Assembly (NCBI RefSeq): GCF_002902845.1
Contig: NZ_PPTF01000051.1
Coordinates: 20,789 to 84,788, forward strand
DNA: 64,000 nucleotides
Direction of reading: 5' to 3'
From: Chromobacterium sinusclupearum
Lineage (GTDB): Bacteria; Pseudomonadota; Gammaproteobacteria; Burkholderiales; Chromobacteriaceae
The number at the start of each line of letters is the position of its first letter. The first letter of the stretch is position 1. Shown piece after piece: positions 35,398-46,774 of the stretch. The position numbers were made by a program, and so were the translations under genes. Under the pieces are notes generated by a model. It was not told the origin of the DNA, did not search any database, and worked only from the letters and a program-made list of their open reading frames with translations.

Positions 35398-36012
35398 TCA
35401 ACGTACATTCTTCAGTGCAAGGCCCAGGCCTTGCAGGTAGGCGATCAGCGCATCCAGTTCGGACTTGCCCTCCACTTGCGACTTGGCTTCGGCGATCTCC
35501 TTGTCGGAGTACGGCACGCCCACCTTGCGCAGCGCTTCCATCTTGGCCGGCACCACGTCGGCATCGGCCAGATTCTTGGCCAGCCACGGGAAGGCAGGCA
35601 TGTTGGACTCCGGCACCACGTCGCGCGGGTTGGTCAGGTGCACGCGGTGCCATTCGTCGGAGTAGCGGCCGCCTACGCGCGCCAGGTCCGGGCCGGTGCG
35701 CTTGGAGCCCCACTGGAAAGGATGGTCGTATACCGACTCGCCCGCCACCGAGTAGTGGCCGTAACGCTCGGTTTCGGCGCGGAAGGGACGGATCATCTGC
35801 GAGTGGCAGTTGTAGCAGCCTTCGCGGACGTAGATGTCGCGGCCGGCCAGCTGCAGCGCGGTGTAAGGCTTGACGCCGGCTACCGGCTCGGTCACGGATT
35901 TCTGGAAGGCCAGCGGCAGGATTTCCACCAGGCCCGCCACGCTGATCACCAGCAGGGTCAGCACGATCAGCCAGCCGACATGTTCTTCGATCAGTTTTTG
36001 GATTTTGTCCAT
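35398..36012 (-). CDS. ccoO: Cytochrome c oxidase cbb3-type, subunit II (CcoO)
   Basis: 204 residues, an N-terminal membrane helix and one heme-c motif (CYNCHSQM). This monoheme subunit is part of the electron path from CcoP to CcoN. Highly conserved family stretches ([24 protein letters not shown]) are present. It is 18 bases after ccoN. Confidence 0.95.
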   Translation of the reverse strand: MDKIQKLIEEHVGWLIVLTLLVISVAGLVEILPLAFQKSVTEPVAGVKPYTALQLAGRDIYVREGCYNCHSQMIRPFRAETERYGHYSVAGESVYDHPFQWGSKRTGPDLARVGGRYSDEWHRVHLTNPRDVVPESNMPAFPWLAKNLADADVVPAKMEALRKVGVPYSDKEIAEAKSQVEGKSELDALIAYLQGLGLALKNVR

Positions 36013-36030
36013 GATTTTTCTTTCGCCCCC

Positions 36031-37455
<1,425 letters not shown>

Positions 37456-37590
37456 TAAGGTTTTCTCCAAGGTTGCTAACTCAGAACATGAACAAACCGT
37501 AGCGACTTGAACTTTTTCAATGCAGCCCAATCTGCTGCATGAAGCGGTGGCACGTCGCGGGAACCGAAACAGCATGGTTGGGTCAAGTGC

Positions 37591-37604
37591 TTGACCTGTA
37601 TCGA
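37591..37604 (-). promoter_or_regulatory. FNR/ANR-like box upstream of ccoN
   Basis: TTGAC-CTGT-ATCGA, 8 of 10 defined bases of TTGAT-N4-ATCAA, centred about 142 bases before the ccoN start codon. Oxygen-limited expression of ccoNOQP via FNR/ANR is usual in relatives. The distance would allow a class II site with a leader of about 100 bases. Confidence 0.5.
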
Positions 37605-37825
37605 TAGGCTTCGATGTCTGTATTAGCAGCTCGCCAGCCTTTCCGACAGCACCAAATTCCCATCCAGACCAATGCCTTTATTCTAAATCAAGCATTTACC
37701 GCCAACCAGCTGGATGGGCGGCTTGGCCGTTCCGGCATGTTCTTGCCGTGGTACTACTCGCATGGCAATCGTAAACAGTCCAAATTGCCACTCATGCAAT
37801 TGTATTGGCATGCAGGCAAGGCTTA

Positions 37826-37839
37826 TTGACATGGATCAA
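37826..37839 (+). promoter_or_regulatory. FNR/ANR-like box upstream of the M61 peptidase gene
   Basis: TTGAC-ATGG-ATCAA matches TTGAT-N4-ATCAA at 9 of 10 positions, better than the one near ccoN. It is about 80 bases before the M61 start and about 380 before ccoN, so which gene it serves is open. Confidence 0.5.
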
Positions 37840-37913
37840 TACGGCACAATTGGCGGCGCTTGCGGCGCGGTAATGCTAAAATCATCGCGTTTTGCAACGC
37901 ATGCAGGCAGATC

Positions 37914-39707
37914 ATGATCCAGTCCATCCCAGTACAGTACACTCTGCGGCCGGCATCGCCGGAAGCCCACCTGTTCGAAGTCACGGTTACCGTTTTGCAG
38001 CCAGCCAAGAATGGCCAGGTTTTTTTCCTGCCGGCGTGGATTCCCGGCAGTTATATGATACGTGAATTTTCAAAGCATATCGTATCGTTGTCGGCGGAAG
38101 CCAGCGGCAAGACGGTGGCATTGCGCCAGCTGGACAAGAACCGCTGGCAGGCCGAGCCGGCCAAGGGCGCGCTGACCCTGCGCTATCAAGTGTACGCCTA
38201 CGATCTGTCGGTGCGCGGCGCCTATTTGGACGGCGAACGCGGTTTCTTCAACGGCACCAGCGTGTTCCTGGCCGTAGATGGATATCAGGACGAACCGTGC
38301 TCGGTCGACATCCACGCGCCGGACAGCAAGTCTTATGCGGATTGGAAAGTGGCCACCAGCCTGCCGGCCGCCGACATCAAGAAGAAGAGCGGCTTCGGCC
38401 GCTACCAGGCATCCAACTACGACGAGTTGATCGATCACCCGGTGGAGCTGGGCAATTTCAAAAAAGTCAGCTTCAAGGCCTGCGGCGTGCCGCATGAGTT
38501 CGTCGTATCCGGCCGTTTCCAGGGCGATCTGAAGCGCCTGGCCGAAGACACCCGGAAAATTTGCGAATACCAGATCAAGCTGTTTGGCGAGCCGGCGCCG
38601 TTCGATCGCTATGTTTTCATGCTGTTTGTCGGCAAAGACATCTACGGCGGCCTGGAGCACCGCGCCTCCACCGCGCTGGTGGCCAATCGCGACGATTTGC
38701 CGGCGCCGGGCGCGGCGGAAATCAGCGACGGCTACCTGAAGCTGCTGGGCCTGATCAGCCACGAATACTTCCACAGCTGGAACGTCAAGCGCATGAAGCC
38801 GGCGGCGTTCACGCCGTACGACTTGAACCGCGAAGGCCATACCCGCCTGCTGTGGGCGTTTGAAGGCATCACCTCGTATTACGACGACCTGGCGCTGGTG
38901 CGCAGCGGCCTGATCGACGAGAAGCGCTACCTGGGTCTGCTGGCCGAAACCATCACCGGCGTGCAACGCGGCGCCGGTAGACTGAAGCAGACCTTGGAGC
39001 AGTCCAGCTTCGAAGCCTGGACCAAGTATTACCGCCAGGACGAAAACAGCCCCAACAGCATCGTCAGCTACTACACCAAGGGTTCGCTGGCGGCGCTGGC
39101 GCTGGACCTGCTGATCCGCCGCGACAGCAAGGGCAAGCAGTCGCTGGACGACGTGATGCGCGCGCTGTGGGCCAAGTGGCTGGCGGACGGCAAGGGCCTG
39201 GAAGAGGACGAGTGGGAAAAGATCGCCATCGAAACCACCGGCCTCAAGCTCAAGCCCTTCTTCGACCTGGCGCTGCGTTCCACGCAAGACCTGCCGCTGG
39301 CTGAACTGCTGGCCAGCCAGGGCGTCGAATTGAAATTCGAGGCGGCGCAAGGCGCGTCCGACCGCGGCGGCGTGGTGGACGCCTTCGCCGGCAAGCCCGC
39401 GCCGCTGACCTTGGGCGTCAAGACCGCAGGCGATGCCGCCGGCGTCAAGCTGGCCCAGGTGCTGGATGGCGGCGCCGCGCAGGCGGCCGGCCTGTCCGGC
39501 GGCGATGTGGTGGTGGCGGTGGACAAGCTGCGCGCCGTCGATCTGGACAAACAGATCGCCCGTTACGCAGCCGGCGACAAGATCAAGCTGCACGCTTTCC
39601 GTCGCGACGAGCTGATGAGCTTCGACGTGACGCTGCAGCCTGCCGCCGAGGACACCTGCCGCCTGAAGCTGCTGCCGGATGGCGGCAAGTGGATCGCCAG
39701 CCGCTGA
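37914..39707 (+). CDS. Peptidase family M61 (glycyl aminopeptidase-like)
   Basis: 597 residues. The zinc motif HEYFH (His283-His287) is followed by a family M61 signature (SWNVKRMKP...). A C-terminal PDZ domain occupies about residues 500-590 (ADGDAAGVKLAQVLDGGAAQAAGL). The zinc region resembles M1 aminopeptidases. It should release Gly or Ala from peptide N-termini. No signal peptide is evident. The ATG at 37914 is chosen because similarity starts there. A second metallo-aminopeptidase, PepN, follows after 90 bases. Confidence 0.87.
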   Translation: MIQSIPVQYTLRPASPEAHLFEVTVTVLQPAKNGQVFFLPAWIPGSYMIREFSKHIVSLSAEASGKTVALRQLDKNRWQAEPAKGALTLRYQVYAYDLSVRGAYLDGERGFFNGTSVFLAVDGYQDEPCSVDIHAPDSKSYADWKVATSLPAADIKKKSGFGRYQASNYDELIDHPVELGNFKKVSFKACGVPHEFVVSGRFQGDLKRLAEDTRKICEYQIKLFGEPAPFDRYVFMLFVGKDIYGGLEHRASTALVANRDDLPAPGAAEISDGYLKLLGLISHEYFHSWNVKRMKPAAFTPYDLNREGHTRLLWAFEGITSYYDDLALVRSGLIDEKRYLGLLAETITGVQRGAGRLKQTLEQSSFEAWTKYYRQDENSPNSIVSYYTKGSLAALALDLLIRRDSKGKQSLDDVMRALWAKWLADGKGLEEDEWEKIAIETTGLKLKPFFDLALRSTQDLPLAELLASQGVELKFEAAQGASDRGGVVDAFAGKPAPLTLGVKTAGDAAGVKLAQVLDGGAAQAAGLSGGDVVVAVDKLRAVDLDKQIARYAAGDKIKLHAFRRDELMSFDVTLQPAAEDTCRLKLLPDGGKWIASR

Positions 39708-39797
39708 GCGGAAACGATACAACAACGAGCGGCGCCAGCAGGCGCCGTTCTGTCTATGCATGAGGCCGGCCACAAGCCGGACGATAAGGAGACACGC

Positions 39798-42416
39798 ATG
39801 GCCCAACAGCCGGAAGTGAAGTATCGCAAGGATTACCAGGCCCCGGCCTTTCTGATCGACCGCGTCGATCTGGTGTTCGACATCGAAGATGAATTCACCC
39901 GGGTCCATTCCCGGCTGGTGGTCAACCGCAATGGCCAGTCCGCCGCGAGCGAACTGAAGCTGGACGGCAGCGCCAAGCTGATCGCCGTGGTGCTGGATGG
40001 CGAAAAGCTGGACGAAACCCGCTATCAGCTGGCCAATGATGTGCTGACCGTGCCCCAGGTGCCGGACAGCTTCATCCTGGAAATCGAAACCGAACTCGAC
40101 CCGGCGGCCAATACCAGCCTGATGGGCCTGTACGCTTCCAGCGGCAATCTGTTCACCCAGTGCGAGCCGGAAGGCTTCCGCAAGATCACCTACTACCTGG
40201 ACCGTCCGGACGTGATGGCCAAGTTCACCACCACCATCAAGGCCGACAAGCAGAAGTACCCGGTGTTGCTGTCCAACGGCAACAAGGTCGGCGAGGGCAT
40301 GGTGGACAAGAAGCGCCACTGGGTTAAGTGGGTGGACCCGTACCGCAAGCCGGCCTATTTGTTCGCGCTGGTGGCAGGCAAACTGGTGGCGCTGAAGGAC
40401 AAGTTCGTCACCATGCGCGGCCGCGAGGTTCAACTGGAAATCTGGACCGAACCGGCCGATCAGGACAAGACCGCCCACGCGATGGAGTCGGTCAAGCACT
40501 CCATGAAGTGGGACGAGGAGCGTTTCGGCCTGGAGTACGACCTCGACATCTATATGATCGTGGCGGTGGGCGACTTCAATATGGGCGCCATGGAGAACAA
40601 GGGCCTCAACATCTTCAACACCAAGTACGTGCTGGCCCGCCAGGACACCGCCACCGACACCGACTTCGAAGACATCGAGGCGGTGATCGGCCACGAATAC
40701 TTCCACAACTGGACCGGAAACCGCGTGACCTGCCGCGACTGGTTCCAGTTGTCCCTGAAGGAAGGCCTGACCGTCTACCGCGATCAGGAATTCAGCGCCG
40801 ACATGTACAGCCGCGCGGTCAAGCGCATCGACGACGTCAAAGGCCTGCGCATGGCGCAGTTTCCGGAAGACGCCGGCCCGACGGCGCACCCGATCCGTCC
40901 GGACAGCTATATCGAGATGAACAACTTCTACACCATGACCGTGTACGAGAAGGGCGCGGAAGTGGTGCGGATGTATGAAACCCTGCTGGGCCGCGAAGGC
41001 TTCCGCAAGGGCATGGACCTGTACTTCAAGCGCCATGACGGCCAAGCCGTCACCTGCGACGACTTCCGCGCCGCCATGGCCGACGCCAATGGCGCCGATC
41101 TGGAACAGTTCGCGCTGTGGTACAGCCAGGCCGGCACGCCGCGCCTGTCGGTCTCGTCCAGCTACAACCCGGCCGAGCAAAGCTACACCCTGACCGTCAA
41201 GCAAAGCTGCCCGGCCACGCCGGGCCAGAACGTCAAGCAGCCCTTCCACATCCCGCTGGCGCTGGGCCTGGTGGGCGCGGACGGCAAGGACTTGCCGCTG
41301 CGACTGGCGGGCGAGGCGGAAGCCGTTGGCCCCTCGCGCGTGCTGGACATCAAGGCCGCCGAGCAGAGCTTCACCTTCCTCGACATCCCGGCCGAGCCGG
41401 TGCCGTCCTTGCTGCGCGGCTTCTCCGCGCCGGTGAAGCTGGAATACGACTGGCGCGACGACCAGCTGGTGTTCCTGATGGCCAACGACAGCGACAGCTT
41501 CTGCCGCTGGGAGGCCGGCCAGACCTTCGCCGAACGTCTGTTCAAGCAACTGATCGCCGATGTGGCCGCCGGCCGCGAGCTGAAGCTGTCCGAAGTGTTC
41601 ATCGGCGCTTTCCGCTCGGTGCTGAAGGACCACAGCCTGGATCCGTCGTTCAAGTCGCTGATGCTGACGCTGCCGACCGAGGGCGAGATCCTGGAAATGG
41701 TGGATGTGGCCGATCCGGCGGTGATCCATCAGGTGCGCGACTTCGTGCTGGATCAGTTGGCGCAGGCGCTGCGCGGCGAATGGCGCGAGGCCTACGAGAT
41801 GAACCTCACGCGCGAGTACAAGCCGCAGGATTCCGGCAAGCGCAGCCTGAAGAACCGCGCGCTGTGGATGCTGAACCGCCTGGATGACGCCTGGCCGGCC
41901 GAAACCGCCGCCAAGCAGTGCCGCGAAGCCGATAACATGACCGACCAGATGGGCGCGCTGCTGGCGCTGCGCGACCGCGACGGCCAGGAGCGCGACGAGT
42001 GCTTCACCGCTTTCGCCTCGCGCTGGCAGAACGAAGCGCTGGTGATGGACAAATTCTTCATGCTGATCGGCGGCAGCCAGCTGGCCGGTACGCTGCAGCA
42101 TGTGGAGGCGGCGCTGCTGCATCCGGCGTTCAGCATCCGGAACCCGAACAAGGTGCGTTCGCTGCTGGGCGCCTTCGGCGCGAACATGTTCCATTTCCAT
42201 GCGGCGGACGGCAGCGGCTACCGTTTCATGGCGGACCGTATCTTGCAGCTGGACGCGATCAATCCGCAGGGCGCCAGCGGCCTGACCCGCGCCTTCCGTC
42301 GCTTGCAGAAGCTGGAGCCGGGCCGTCAGGCGCTGATGCGCGCGGAGCTGGAGCGCCTGGCCAAGGCCGAGCTGTCCAAGGACGTGTACGAGATCGTGTC
42401 GAAGATTCTGGCTTGA
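39798..42416 (+). CDS. pepN: Aminopeptidase N
   Basis: 872 residues, the usual length of bacterial PepN. The exopeptidase motif GAMENKG and the zinc site HEYFHNW (His299, His303) are intact. It removes N-terminal residues from peptides in the cytoplasm during protein turnover. The ATG at 39798 has AAGGAG upstream; the longer frame from 39756 lacks one. It is followed by a strong terminator. Confidence 0.95.
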   Translation: MAQQPEVKYRKDYQAPAFLIDRVDLVFDIEDEFTRVHSRLVVNRNGQSAASELKLDGSAKLIAVVLDGEKLDETRYQLANDVLTVPQVPDSFILEIETELDPAANTSLMGLYASSGNLFTQCEPEGFRKITYYLDRPDVMAKFTTTIKADKQKYPVLLSNGNKVGEGMVDKKRHWVKWVDPYRKPAYLFALVAGKLVALKDKFVTMRGREVQLEIWTEPADQDKTAHAMESVKHSMKWDEERFGLEYDLDIYMIVAVGDFNMGAMENKGLNIFNTKYVLARQDTATDTDFEDIEAVIGHEYFHNWTGNRVTCRDWFQLSLKEGLTVYRDQEFSADMYSRAVKRIDDVKGLRMAQFPEDAGPTAHPIRPDSYIEMNNFYTMTVYEKGAEVVRMYETLLGREGFRKGMDLYFKRHDGQAVTCDDFRAAMADANGADLEQFALWYSQAGTPRLSVSSSYNPAEQSYTLTVKQSCPATPGQNVKQPFHIPLALGLVGADGKDLPLRLAGEAEAVGPSRVLDIKAAEQSFTFLDIPAEPVPSLLRGFSAPVKLEYDWRDDQLVFLMANDSDSFCRWEAGQTFAERLFKQLIADVAAGRELKLSEVFIGAFRSVLKDHSLDPSFKSLMLTLPTEGEILEMVDVADPAVIHQVRDFVLDQLAQALRGEWREAYEMNLTREYKPQDSGKRSLKNRALWMLNRLDDAWPAETAAKQCREADNMTDQMGALLALRDRDGQERDECFTAFASRWQNEALVMDKFFMLIGGSQLAGTLQHVEAALLHPAFSIRNPNKVRSLLGAFGANMFHFHAADGSGYRFMADRILQLDAINPQGASGLTRAFRRLQKLEPGRQALMRAELERLAKAELSKDVYEIVSKILA

Positions 42417-42435
42417 TCCCATTTCTGCATCGATA

Positions 42436-42466
42436 AAAAAACGCGCTGGGCATCCAGCGCGTTTTT
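42436..42466. terminator. Bidirectional terminator between pepN and the hsp20 gene
   Basis: A 9-bp GC-rich stem (42441-42449 with 42454-42462), loop GCAT, extended by A and T runs, giving five T on either strand. It lies between convergent genes. Confidence 0.9.
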
Positions 42467-42491
42467 CATGGCAGGGCCGATATCCGGCCGA

Positions 42492-42917
42492 CTACTCAAT
42501 GCGCAGGCGTTGCCCTGCGCCGCTATTGCGCTTCTTCGGCAACGTCAGGCACAGCACGCCATTTTCATACTTGGCGCTGGCGTCGTCGCGGTCGATGTCC
42601 TGCGGCAGCTGGAAGCTGCGCGACACCATGCCGTAGTAGCGCTCGCTGCGCAGTTTCTGCTGATCCTGGTTGGCTTCGTCAAACTGTTTGACCTCGGCCT
42701 TGATGGTCACCAAGGGGCCGTCGATCTCGACATGGATGTCCTCCTTGCCGACGCCGGGCAGCTCGGCGTCCACCAGATAAGCCTGCTCGGTTTCCTTCAC
42801 ATCCATCCTGATTTGCGATGGCAGCGCGTTGCCGTGCAACGGCTTGATGAAGAAGCCCGGGGTGAAGTCGCGGAAAAATTCGTCAAACAGGCTATGGCGG
42901 GCGGGCAACATGCTCAT
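42492..42917 (-). CDS. Small heat-shock protein (Hsp20/alpha-crystallin)
   Basis: 141 residues with the alpha-crystallin domain (RMDVKETEQAYLVDAELPGVGKEDIHVEID ... GVLCLTLPK); the final LPK motif is diagnostic. It is an ATP-independent chaperone holding unfolded proteins. The ATG at 42917 has AAGGAG upstream. A match to a heat-shock promoter lies 50-80 bases upstream. The 3' end is followed by the shared terminator. Confidence 0.9.
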   Translation of the reverse strand: MSMLPARHSLFDEFFRDFTPGFFIKPLHGNALPSQIRMDVKETEQAYLVDAELPGVGKEDIHVEIDGPLVTIKAEVKQFDEANQDQQKLRSERYYGMVSRSFQLPQDIDRDDASAKYENGVLCLTLPKKRNSGAGQRLRIE

Positions 42918-43242
42918 TTGCTTCTCCTTTCCTATCAGTGGCTTACGGCAGACGCCGTGGTGATAGAGGAGATAGGGGCGGATCGCGCGGGATTCAAGAG
43001 TGGGCCGGCCCGACGTTTGATCGATATCAAGCCCTCAGCCACAAACCCGTGAAATCAGTCCAGCCGTTGCCGCCTAGCTGCAGGCTGGCCAGCTGCGGGC
43101 TGGCGCGGTTCCGCGAGCGGCTGCGTCTGTGCCGCGCCGGCTGGTTTTGCCGACGCTTCCGCTTTGCCGGGTTCTTTGTCATGATCAAGCGTTTGCTTGA
43201 ATCGCCGCGCAGACGGCGACGGCATGACCCAGCGAGGAAGCC
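42918..43242. other. Regulatory region between hsp20 and the hydrolase gene
   Basis: About 325 bases between the divergent genes. It carries the sigma-32-type promoter of hsp20 (42971-42998). The remainder, 43000-43242, shows no gene with a ribosome site and no obvious second promoter. Confidence 0.5.
42971..42998 (-). promoter_or_regulatory. Sigma-32-type heat-shock promoter of the hsp20 gene
   Basis: On the minus strand CTTGAAT and CCCCTATC are 13 bases apart, matching the sigma-32 consensus CTTGAAA-N11-16-CCCCATNT in all but two or three bases. The transcript would start about 45-50 bases before the start codon, leaving room for an RNA thermometer, which I could not fold by eye. Confidence 0.65.
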
Positions 43243-44160
43243 ATGGAGAAACTGCAGCAGGATTGTTATGTGCCGGTGGGCGACGGCGAGAGCTTGTATC
43301 TGAAGCGCATCGGCCGCGCCGGCGGCGCGCCGGTGCTGATGGTGCACGGCGTGATGGCCAACGGCCGCATCTTTTATACCGATTCCGGCAAAGGGCTGGC
43401 GCACTTCCTGGCCGATGCCGGCTACGACGTCTACGTGGCGGATTTGCGCGGCCGCGGCAAGAGCGAGCCCAAGATCGGTCCGCACAGCCGCCACGGCCAG
43501 ACCGAAACCATCTGCGAGGACCTGCCGGCGCTGCATGCTTTCATCCGCCACAAAAGCGGCGGCCAGAAGCTGCACTGGATCGCCCACTCCTGGGGCGGCG
43601 TGCATATGTCGAGCTGTCTTGTGCGCTTTCCCGACATCGCCGCCGAGGTGGCGAGCGTGGTGTATTTCGGCTCCAAGCGCAGCGTGCGCGTGCGCAACTT
43701 CAACAAGCTGGTCGAGGTGGACTTCATGTGGAACACCGCTTCGCGCTGGTTGATCAAGGTGTTCGGCTATTTGCCGGCGCGGCGGATCCGGCTGGGGGCC
43801 GATGACGAGAGCGACAAGAGCCATCTGCAAAGCAAGCTGTGGGCGCAGCCCAAACCGTGGATCGATAGCGATGACGGTTTCGACTACGCCGCCGCGGCGC
43901 GCGCCGGCCATATGCCGCCCACGCTGTATTTCGCCGCCGTCAACGACCCTTGCCGCGGCCACCCGGAGGACGTGCGCCGTTTCCGGGACGAGTCCGGCCC
44001 GCACCTCTCGCGCCTGCATCTGCTGGGGCGGCGCGCCGGCCATCTGCACGACTACAACCACGTGTCGCTGCTGACCCACCCTGATGCGCCGCGTGACCAT
44101 TTTCCGCTGGCGCTGGACTGGCTGGCCGGAGACTACGACAAGGTGGCCGAGAACTATTAA
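43243..44160 (+). CDS. Alpha/beta-hydrolase
   Basis: 305 residues. The nucleophile Ser116 is in HSWGG, the oxyanion region is VHGVMANGRIFYT, and the distal acidic and His residues are plausibly in AAVNDP and HDYNHVS. It resembles the bacterial lipase/esterase family of membrane-associated hydrolases, but the substrate is unknown. The start has GAGGAAG upstream. It is divergent from hsp20 and convergent with the YqaA-like gene. Confidence 0.8.
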   Translation: MEKLQQDCYVPVGDGESLYLKRIGRAGGAPVLMVHGVMANGRIFYTDSGKGLAHFLADAGYDVYVADLRGRGKSEPKIGPHSRHGQTETICEDLPALHAFIRHKSGGQKLHWIAHSWGGVHMSSCLVRFPDIAAEVASVVYFGSKRSVRVRNFNKLVEVDFMWNTASRWLIKVFGYLPARRIRLGADDESDKSHLQSKLWAQPKPWIDSDDGFDYAAAARAGHMPPTLYFAAVNDPCRGHPEDVRRFRDESGPHLSRLHLLGRRAGHLHDYNHVSLLTHPDAPRDHFPLALDWLAGDYDKVAENY

Positions 44161-44192
44161 TCGCCAGCCCCTTGATGTTGCGAGCGGGCCGC

Positions 44193-44759
44193 TCAGAATA
44201 ATTGGCCCAGCCCGCGCCAGAAGTCGTCCGGCACCCACAATAGCGCCGAGGTGGTGACCAGGTAGCGCAGGAATTTGCCGACGGCCATGTAGCACACGCT
44301 GGGCCAGAACGAGATGCGCAGCCAGCCTGCCAAGGTGCACAAGGGATCGCCGATTCCCGGCAACCAGGAAAGCAGCAAGATCGGCGCGCCCCGAAGGCGC
44401 ATCCAGCGGACGTAGCGTTTGCCCAGCGGTGCTTTGCCAGCTGGCGGCGATGGACTGGCCGCCTGGGCGTGAGCATGGCCATGCTTGCGGTGGCTGCGGC
44501 GCAGGCGATAGCGCAGCAGCGCGAGCTTGGCGCCATAGCCCATCCACCAGTCTATGATCCCGCCCAGAGTGTTGCCGAGCGTGGCCACGGCCAGCACGGG
44601 CCAGAACATGTCCGGCTTGAGCTTGATGTAGGCGAAGACTGCCGGTTCCGAGCCTAGCGGCAGCAAGGTGGCGGAAACCAGGCTGATCAGGAAAATGGCG
44701 GACAGCCCCACTTTGGGCAGGTTCAGCATGTCCAGCAGATAGTTGAGCAGTCCTTCCAT
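44193..44759 (-). CDS. YqaA-like membrane protein (SNARE-associated/VTT domain)
   Basis: 188 residues, four or five hydrophobic segments. The DedA/VTT-type segment includes PLGSEPAVFAYIK and the GNTLGGIIDWWMGYG motif. A His/Ala/Pro-rich insertion sits at residues 85-112 (HGHAHAQA). YqaA proteins belong to the DedA-related family thought to move undecaprenyl phosphate or lipids; function here is inferred only at family level. Confidence 0.8.
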   Translation of the reverse strand: MEGLLNYLLDMLNLPKVGLSAIFLISLVSATLLPLGSEPAVFAYIKLKPDMFWPVLAVATLGNTLGGIIDWWMGYGAKLALLRYRLRRSHRKHGHAHAQAASPSPPAGKAPLGKRYVRWMRLRGAPILLLSWLPGIGDPLCTLAGWLRISFWPSVCYMAVGKFLRYLVTTSALLWVPDDFWRGLGQLF

Positions 44760-44895
44760 GGCATTGGGCTCTAGGCGTGTGGGTGGTCAGGGATGATAGC
44801 ATCCGCAAAATGTCAGCAAAGCTTGACGTCCGGCATTCGCCTTGCGGCCCGGCTTGTGGTAGAAAGCGTCAGCCCGTTTTTTGAGCAAAACCGAC

Positions 44896-45525
44896 ATGAC
44901 CGCGCTGCAATTCGATCTTGATACCGTTCTCGACACGCTGGCCGAACAAGGCTGGATCGTGCTGCCCCAAGCCTTGCCGGCCGAACTGACCGCCAATCTG
45001 CGCCAAGCCTGCCTGCAAGTATGGGACGAAGGCCGCTTCCACGAAGCCGCCACCGGCCGCGCCGATGGCCAGGCGCGGCGCGCAGAAATCCGCTCCGACT
45101 CGGTGCTGTGGCTGGATCAGGTAGCCGAGCTGCCGGCCGTCGCGGCATATAACGCCGCGATGGACGAGATCATGCGAGCGGTGAACCGCGGCCTGTATCT
45201 GGGCCTGGCCGAGCTGGAGTCCCACTTCGCCGTATATCCGGAAGGCGCGTTCTACAAAAAGCATCTGGACCGTTTTCAGGATGACGACGCCCGCACGCTG
45301 ACCACGGTGTTTTATCTGAACGAGGACTGGCCGGCCGGCGCCGGCGGCCAGATCCGCCTGTACCTGGATCAGGACTGCCAGCAGTTCATCGATGTGGAGC
45401 CGGAGGCCGGCACGCTGGTGTTGTTCCTGTCCGACCGTTTCTGGCACGAGGTGCTGCCGGCCAGGCAGCAACGGCTGTCCGTCACAGGCTGGTATCGCCG
45501 CCAGGGTGGCAGCCTGCCCTGGTGA
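44896..45525 (+). CDS. 2-oxoglutarate/Fe(II)-dependent oxygenase (prolyl 4-hydroxylase-like)
   Basis: 209 residues with the Fe ligands HxD (His123, Asp125 in KKHLDRF) and His184 in FWHEVLP, and the 2-oxoglutarate-binding Arg in RLSVTGWYR. The C-terminal part is the P4Hc domain. It would hydroxylate a protein or small substrate. The ATG at 44896 and an in-frame TTG at 44881 both have weak ribosome sites. Confidence 0.82.
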   Translation: MTALQFDLDTVLDTLAEQGWIVLPQALPAELTANLRQACLQVWDEGRFHEAATGRADGQARRAEIRSDSVLWLDQVAELPAVAAYNAAMDEIMRAVNRGLYLGLAELESHFAVYPEGAFYKKHLDRFQDDDARTLTTVFYLNEDWPAGAGGQIRLYLDQDCQQFIDVEPEAGTLVLFLSDRFWHEVLPARQQRLSVTGWYRRQGGSLPW

Positions 45526-45549
45526 GCCCTAGCGCTCGCATCTGTTTTG

Positions 45550-45571
45550 ACGCCGGCACAGCCGGCGTTTT
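45550..45571 (+). terminator. Terminator of the oxygenase gene
   Basis: A perfect 8-bp stem (ACGCCGGC 45550-45557 with GCCGGCGT 45561-45568), loop ACA, followed by four T. Confidence 0.8.
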
Positions 45572-45703
45572 GATTTGTCTTGTGAGAATGATCCAGCGCG
45601 CCGCCGCGATGTCACAAAAGTCCACATCCGGCTGATCTCGCCACTATATCGGCCTTCCATGCCTGCGTTAGCCTAGTTCCATCCACAAATGGAGGAGAAC
45701 AGC

Positions 45704-46750
45704 ATGCAGGCTCGTCTGGAACAATGGAAGCAGTACCTGCTGACTGGGGTGTCTCACGTCATCCCTTTCATCGCCAGCGGAGGGATTCTGATCGCGCTGG
45801 CCATTTCGCTGGCGCCGATGACGGGCAAGGGGCCGGACTTCAGCCACGCGCCGGCGCTGAAGCTGATCATCGATATCGGCGGCAGCGCCTTCGCGCTGCT
45901 GCTGCCGGTGCTGGCCGGCTATATCTCCTATGCCCGCGCCGGCAAGCCCGGCCTGGTGGCCGGCATGGTGGGCGGCCAGATCGCCCATACCGTCAATGCC
46001 GGCTTCCTCGGCGCACTGATCGCGGGCCTGCTGGCCGGCTGGGTGGTCGAACAGCTCAAGAAAATGCCGGCGCCCAAGGCGCTCAAGCCGCTGATGCCCA
46101 TTCTGATCATTCCCATCCTGTCCTCGCTGGCCATCGGCGTGCTGATGTTCGAGGTGCTGGGCGTGCCGATTGCCAATCTGATGGTTACGCTGGGCGTCTG
46201 GCTCAAGTCCATGGGCGGCGCCAACGCCATGGTGCTGGGCGCGCTGCTGGGGGCGATGGTGGCATTCGACATGGGCGGGCCGATCAATAAAGTGGCGTTC
46301 TTCTTTGGCGCCAGCATGATCGCCGAGGGGCAATACCAGGTGATGGGCGCCGTCGCCGCGGCCGTGTGCATTCCGCCGCTGGGCCTGGGCCTGGCCACCA
46401 AGCTGCGCAAATCGCTGTGGACAGAGCAGGAGCGTGAAGCCGGCTCCGCCGCGCTGGGCATGGGGATGATAGGTATCACCGAGGGCGCCATCCCGTTTGC
46501 CGCGTCCGACCCGCTGCGGGTGATCCCCACCATCGTCGCCGGTTCCGCCCTGGGCGGCATGATCGCCATGCTGGGGGGCGTGGGCGACCACGCGCCGCAC
46601 GGCGGCCCCATCGTGCTGCCGGTGATAGACAACCGCTGGATGTTCGCGCTGGCCATCGCGGCCGGGGTGCTGCTGGTGGCCGTCACCATCAATCTGCTCA
46701 AAGCGCGCGCCGCCGACCGCTTGCCGACCGCCGCGCCCGCCCATGAATAA
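45704..46750 (+). CDS. PTS fructose-family EIIC permease
   Basis: 348 residues, about nine membrane helices. It contains EIIC-Fru elements (DMGGPINKVAFFFG, GITEGAIPFA). It carries the sugar through the membrane as the EIIB domain phosphorylates it. The ATG at 45704 has GGAGGAG upstream. This is the first gene of the operon EIIC-EIIB-(HPr-EI-EIIA)-manA. EIIC and EIIB are separate polypeptides, as in the E. coli Fry and Frw systems. Confidence 0.9.
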   Translation: MQARLEQWKQYLLTGVSHVIPFIASGGILIALAISLAPMTGKGPDFSHAPALKLIIDIGGSAFALLLPVLAGYISYARAGKPGLVAGMVGGQIAHTVNAGFLGALIAGLLAGWVVEQLKKMPAPKALKPLMPILIIPILSSLAIGVLMFEVLGVPIANLMVTLGVWLKSMGGANAMVLGALLGAMVAFDMGGPINKVAFFFGASMIAEGQYQVMGAVAAAVCIPPLGLGLATKLRKSLWTEQEREAGSAALGMGMIGITEGAIPFAASDPLRVIPTIVAGSALGGMIAMLGGVGDHAPHGGPIVLPVIDNRWMFALAIAAGVLLVAVTINLLKARAADRLPTAAPAHE

Positions 46751-46774
46751 CCGTGTCTTGCCAGGAGAAAGAAT

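Larger units (their letters stand above)
37456..37913. promoter_or_regulatory. Divergent regulatory region of ccoN and the M61 peptidase gene
   Basis: About 460 bases without a gene. It contains two FNR/ANR-like boxes described separately, at 37591-37604 and 37826-37839. A 7-bp-arm palindrome GGTCAAG-TG-CTTGACC at 37581-37596 overlaps the first of them. No other open frame has a ribosome site. Confidence 0.5.

Noticed and set aside
38070..42422. A 1450-residue open frame on the minus strand opposite the M61 and PepN genes
   Set aside because: It spans two certain genes on the other strand and has the same codon-bias artefact; no ribosome site or domain.
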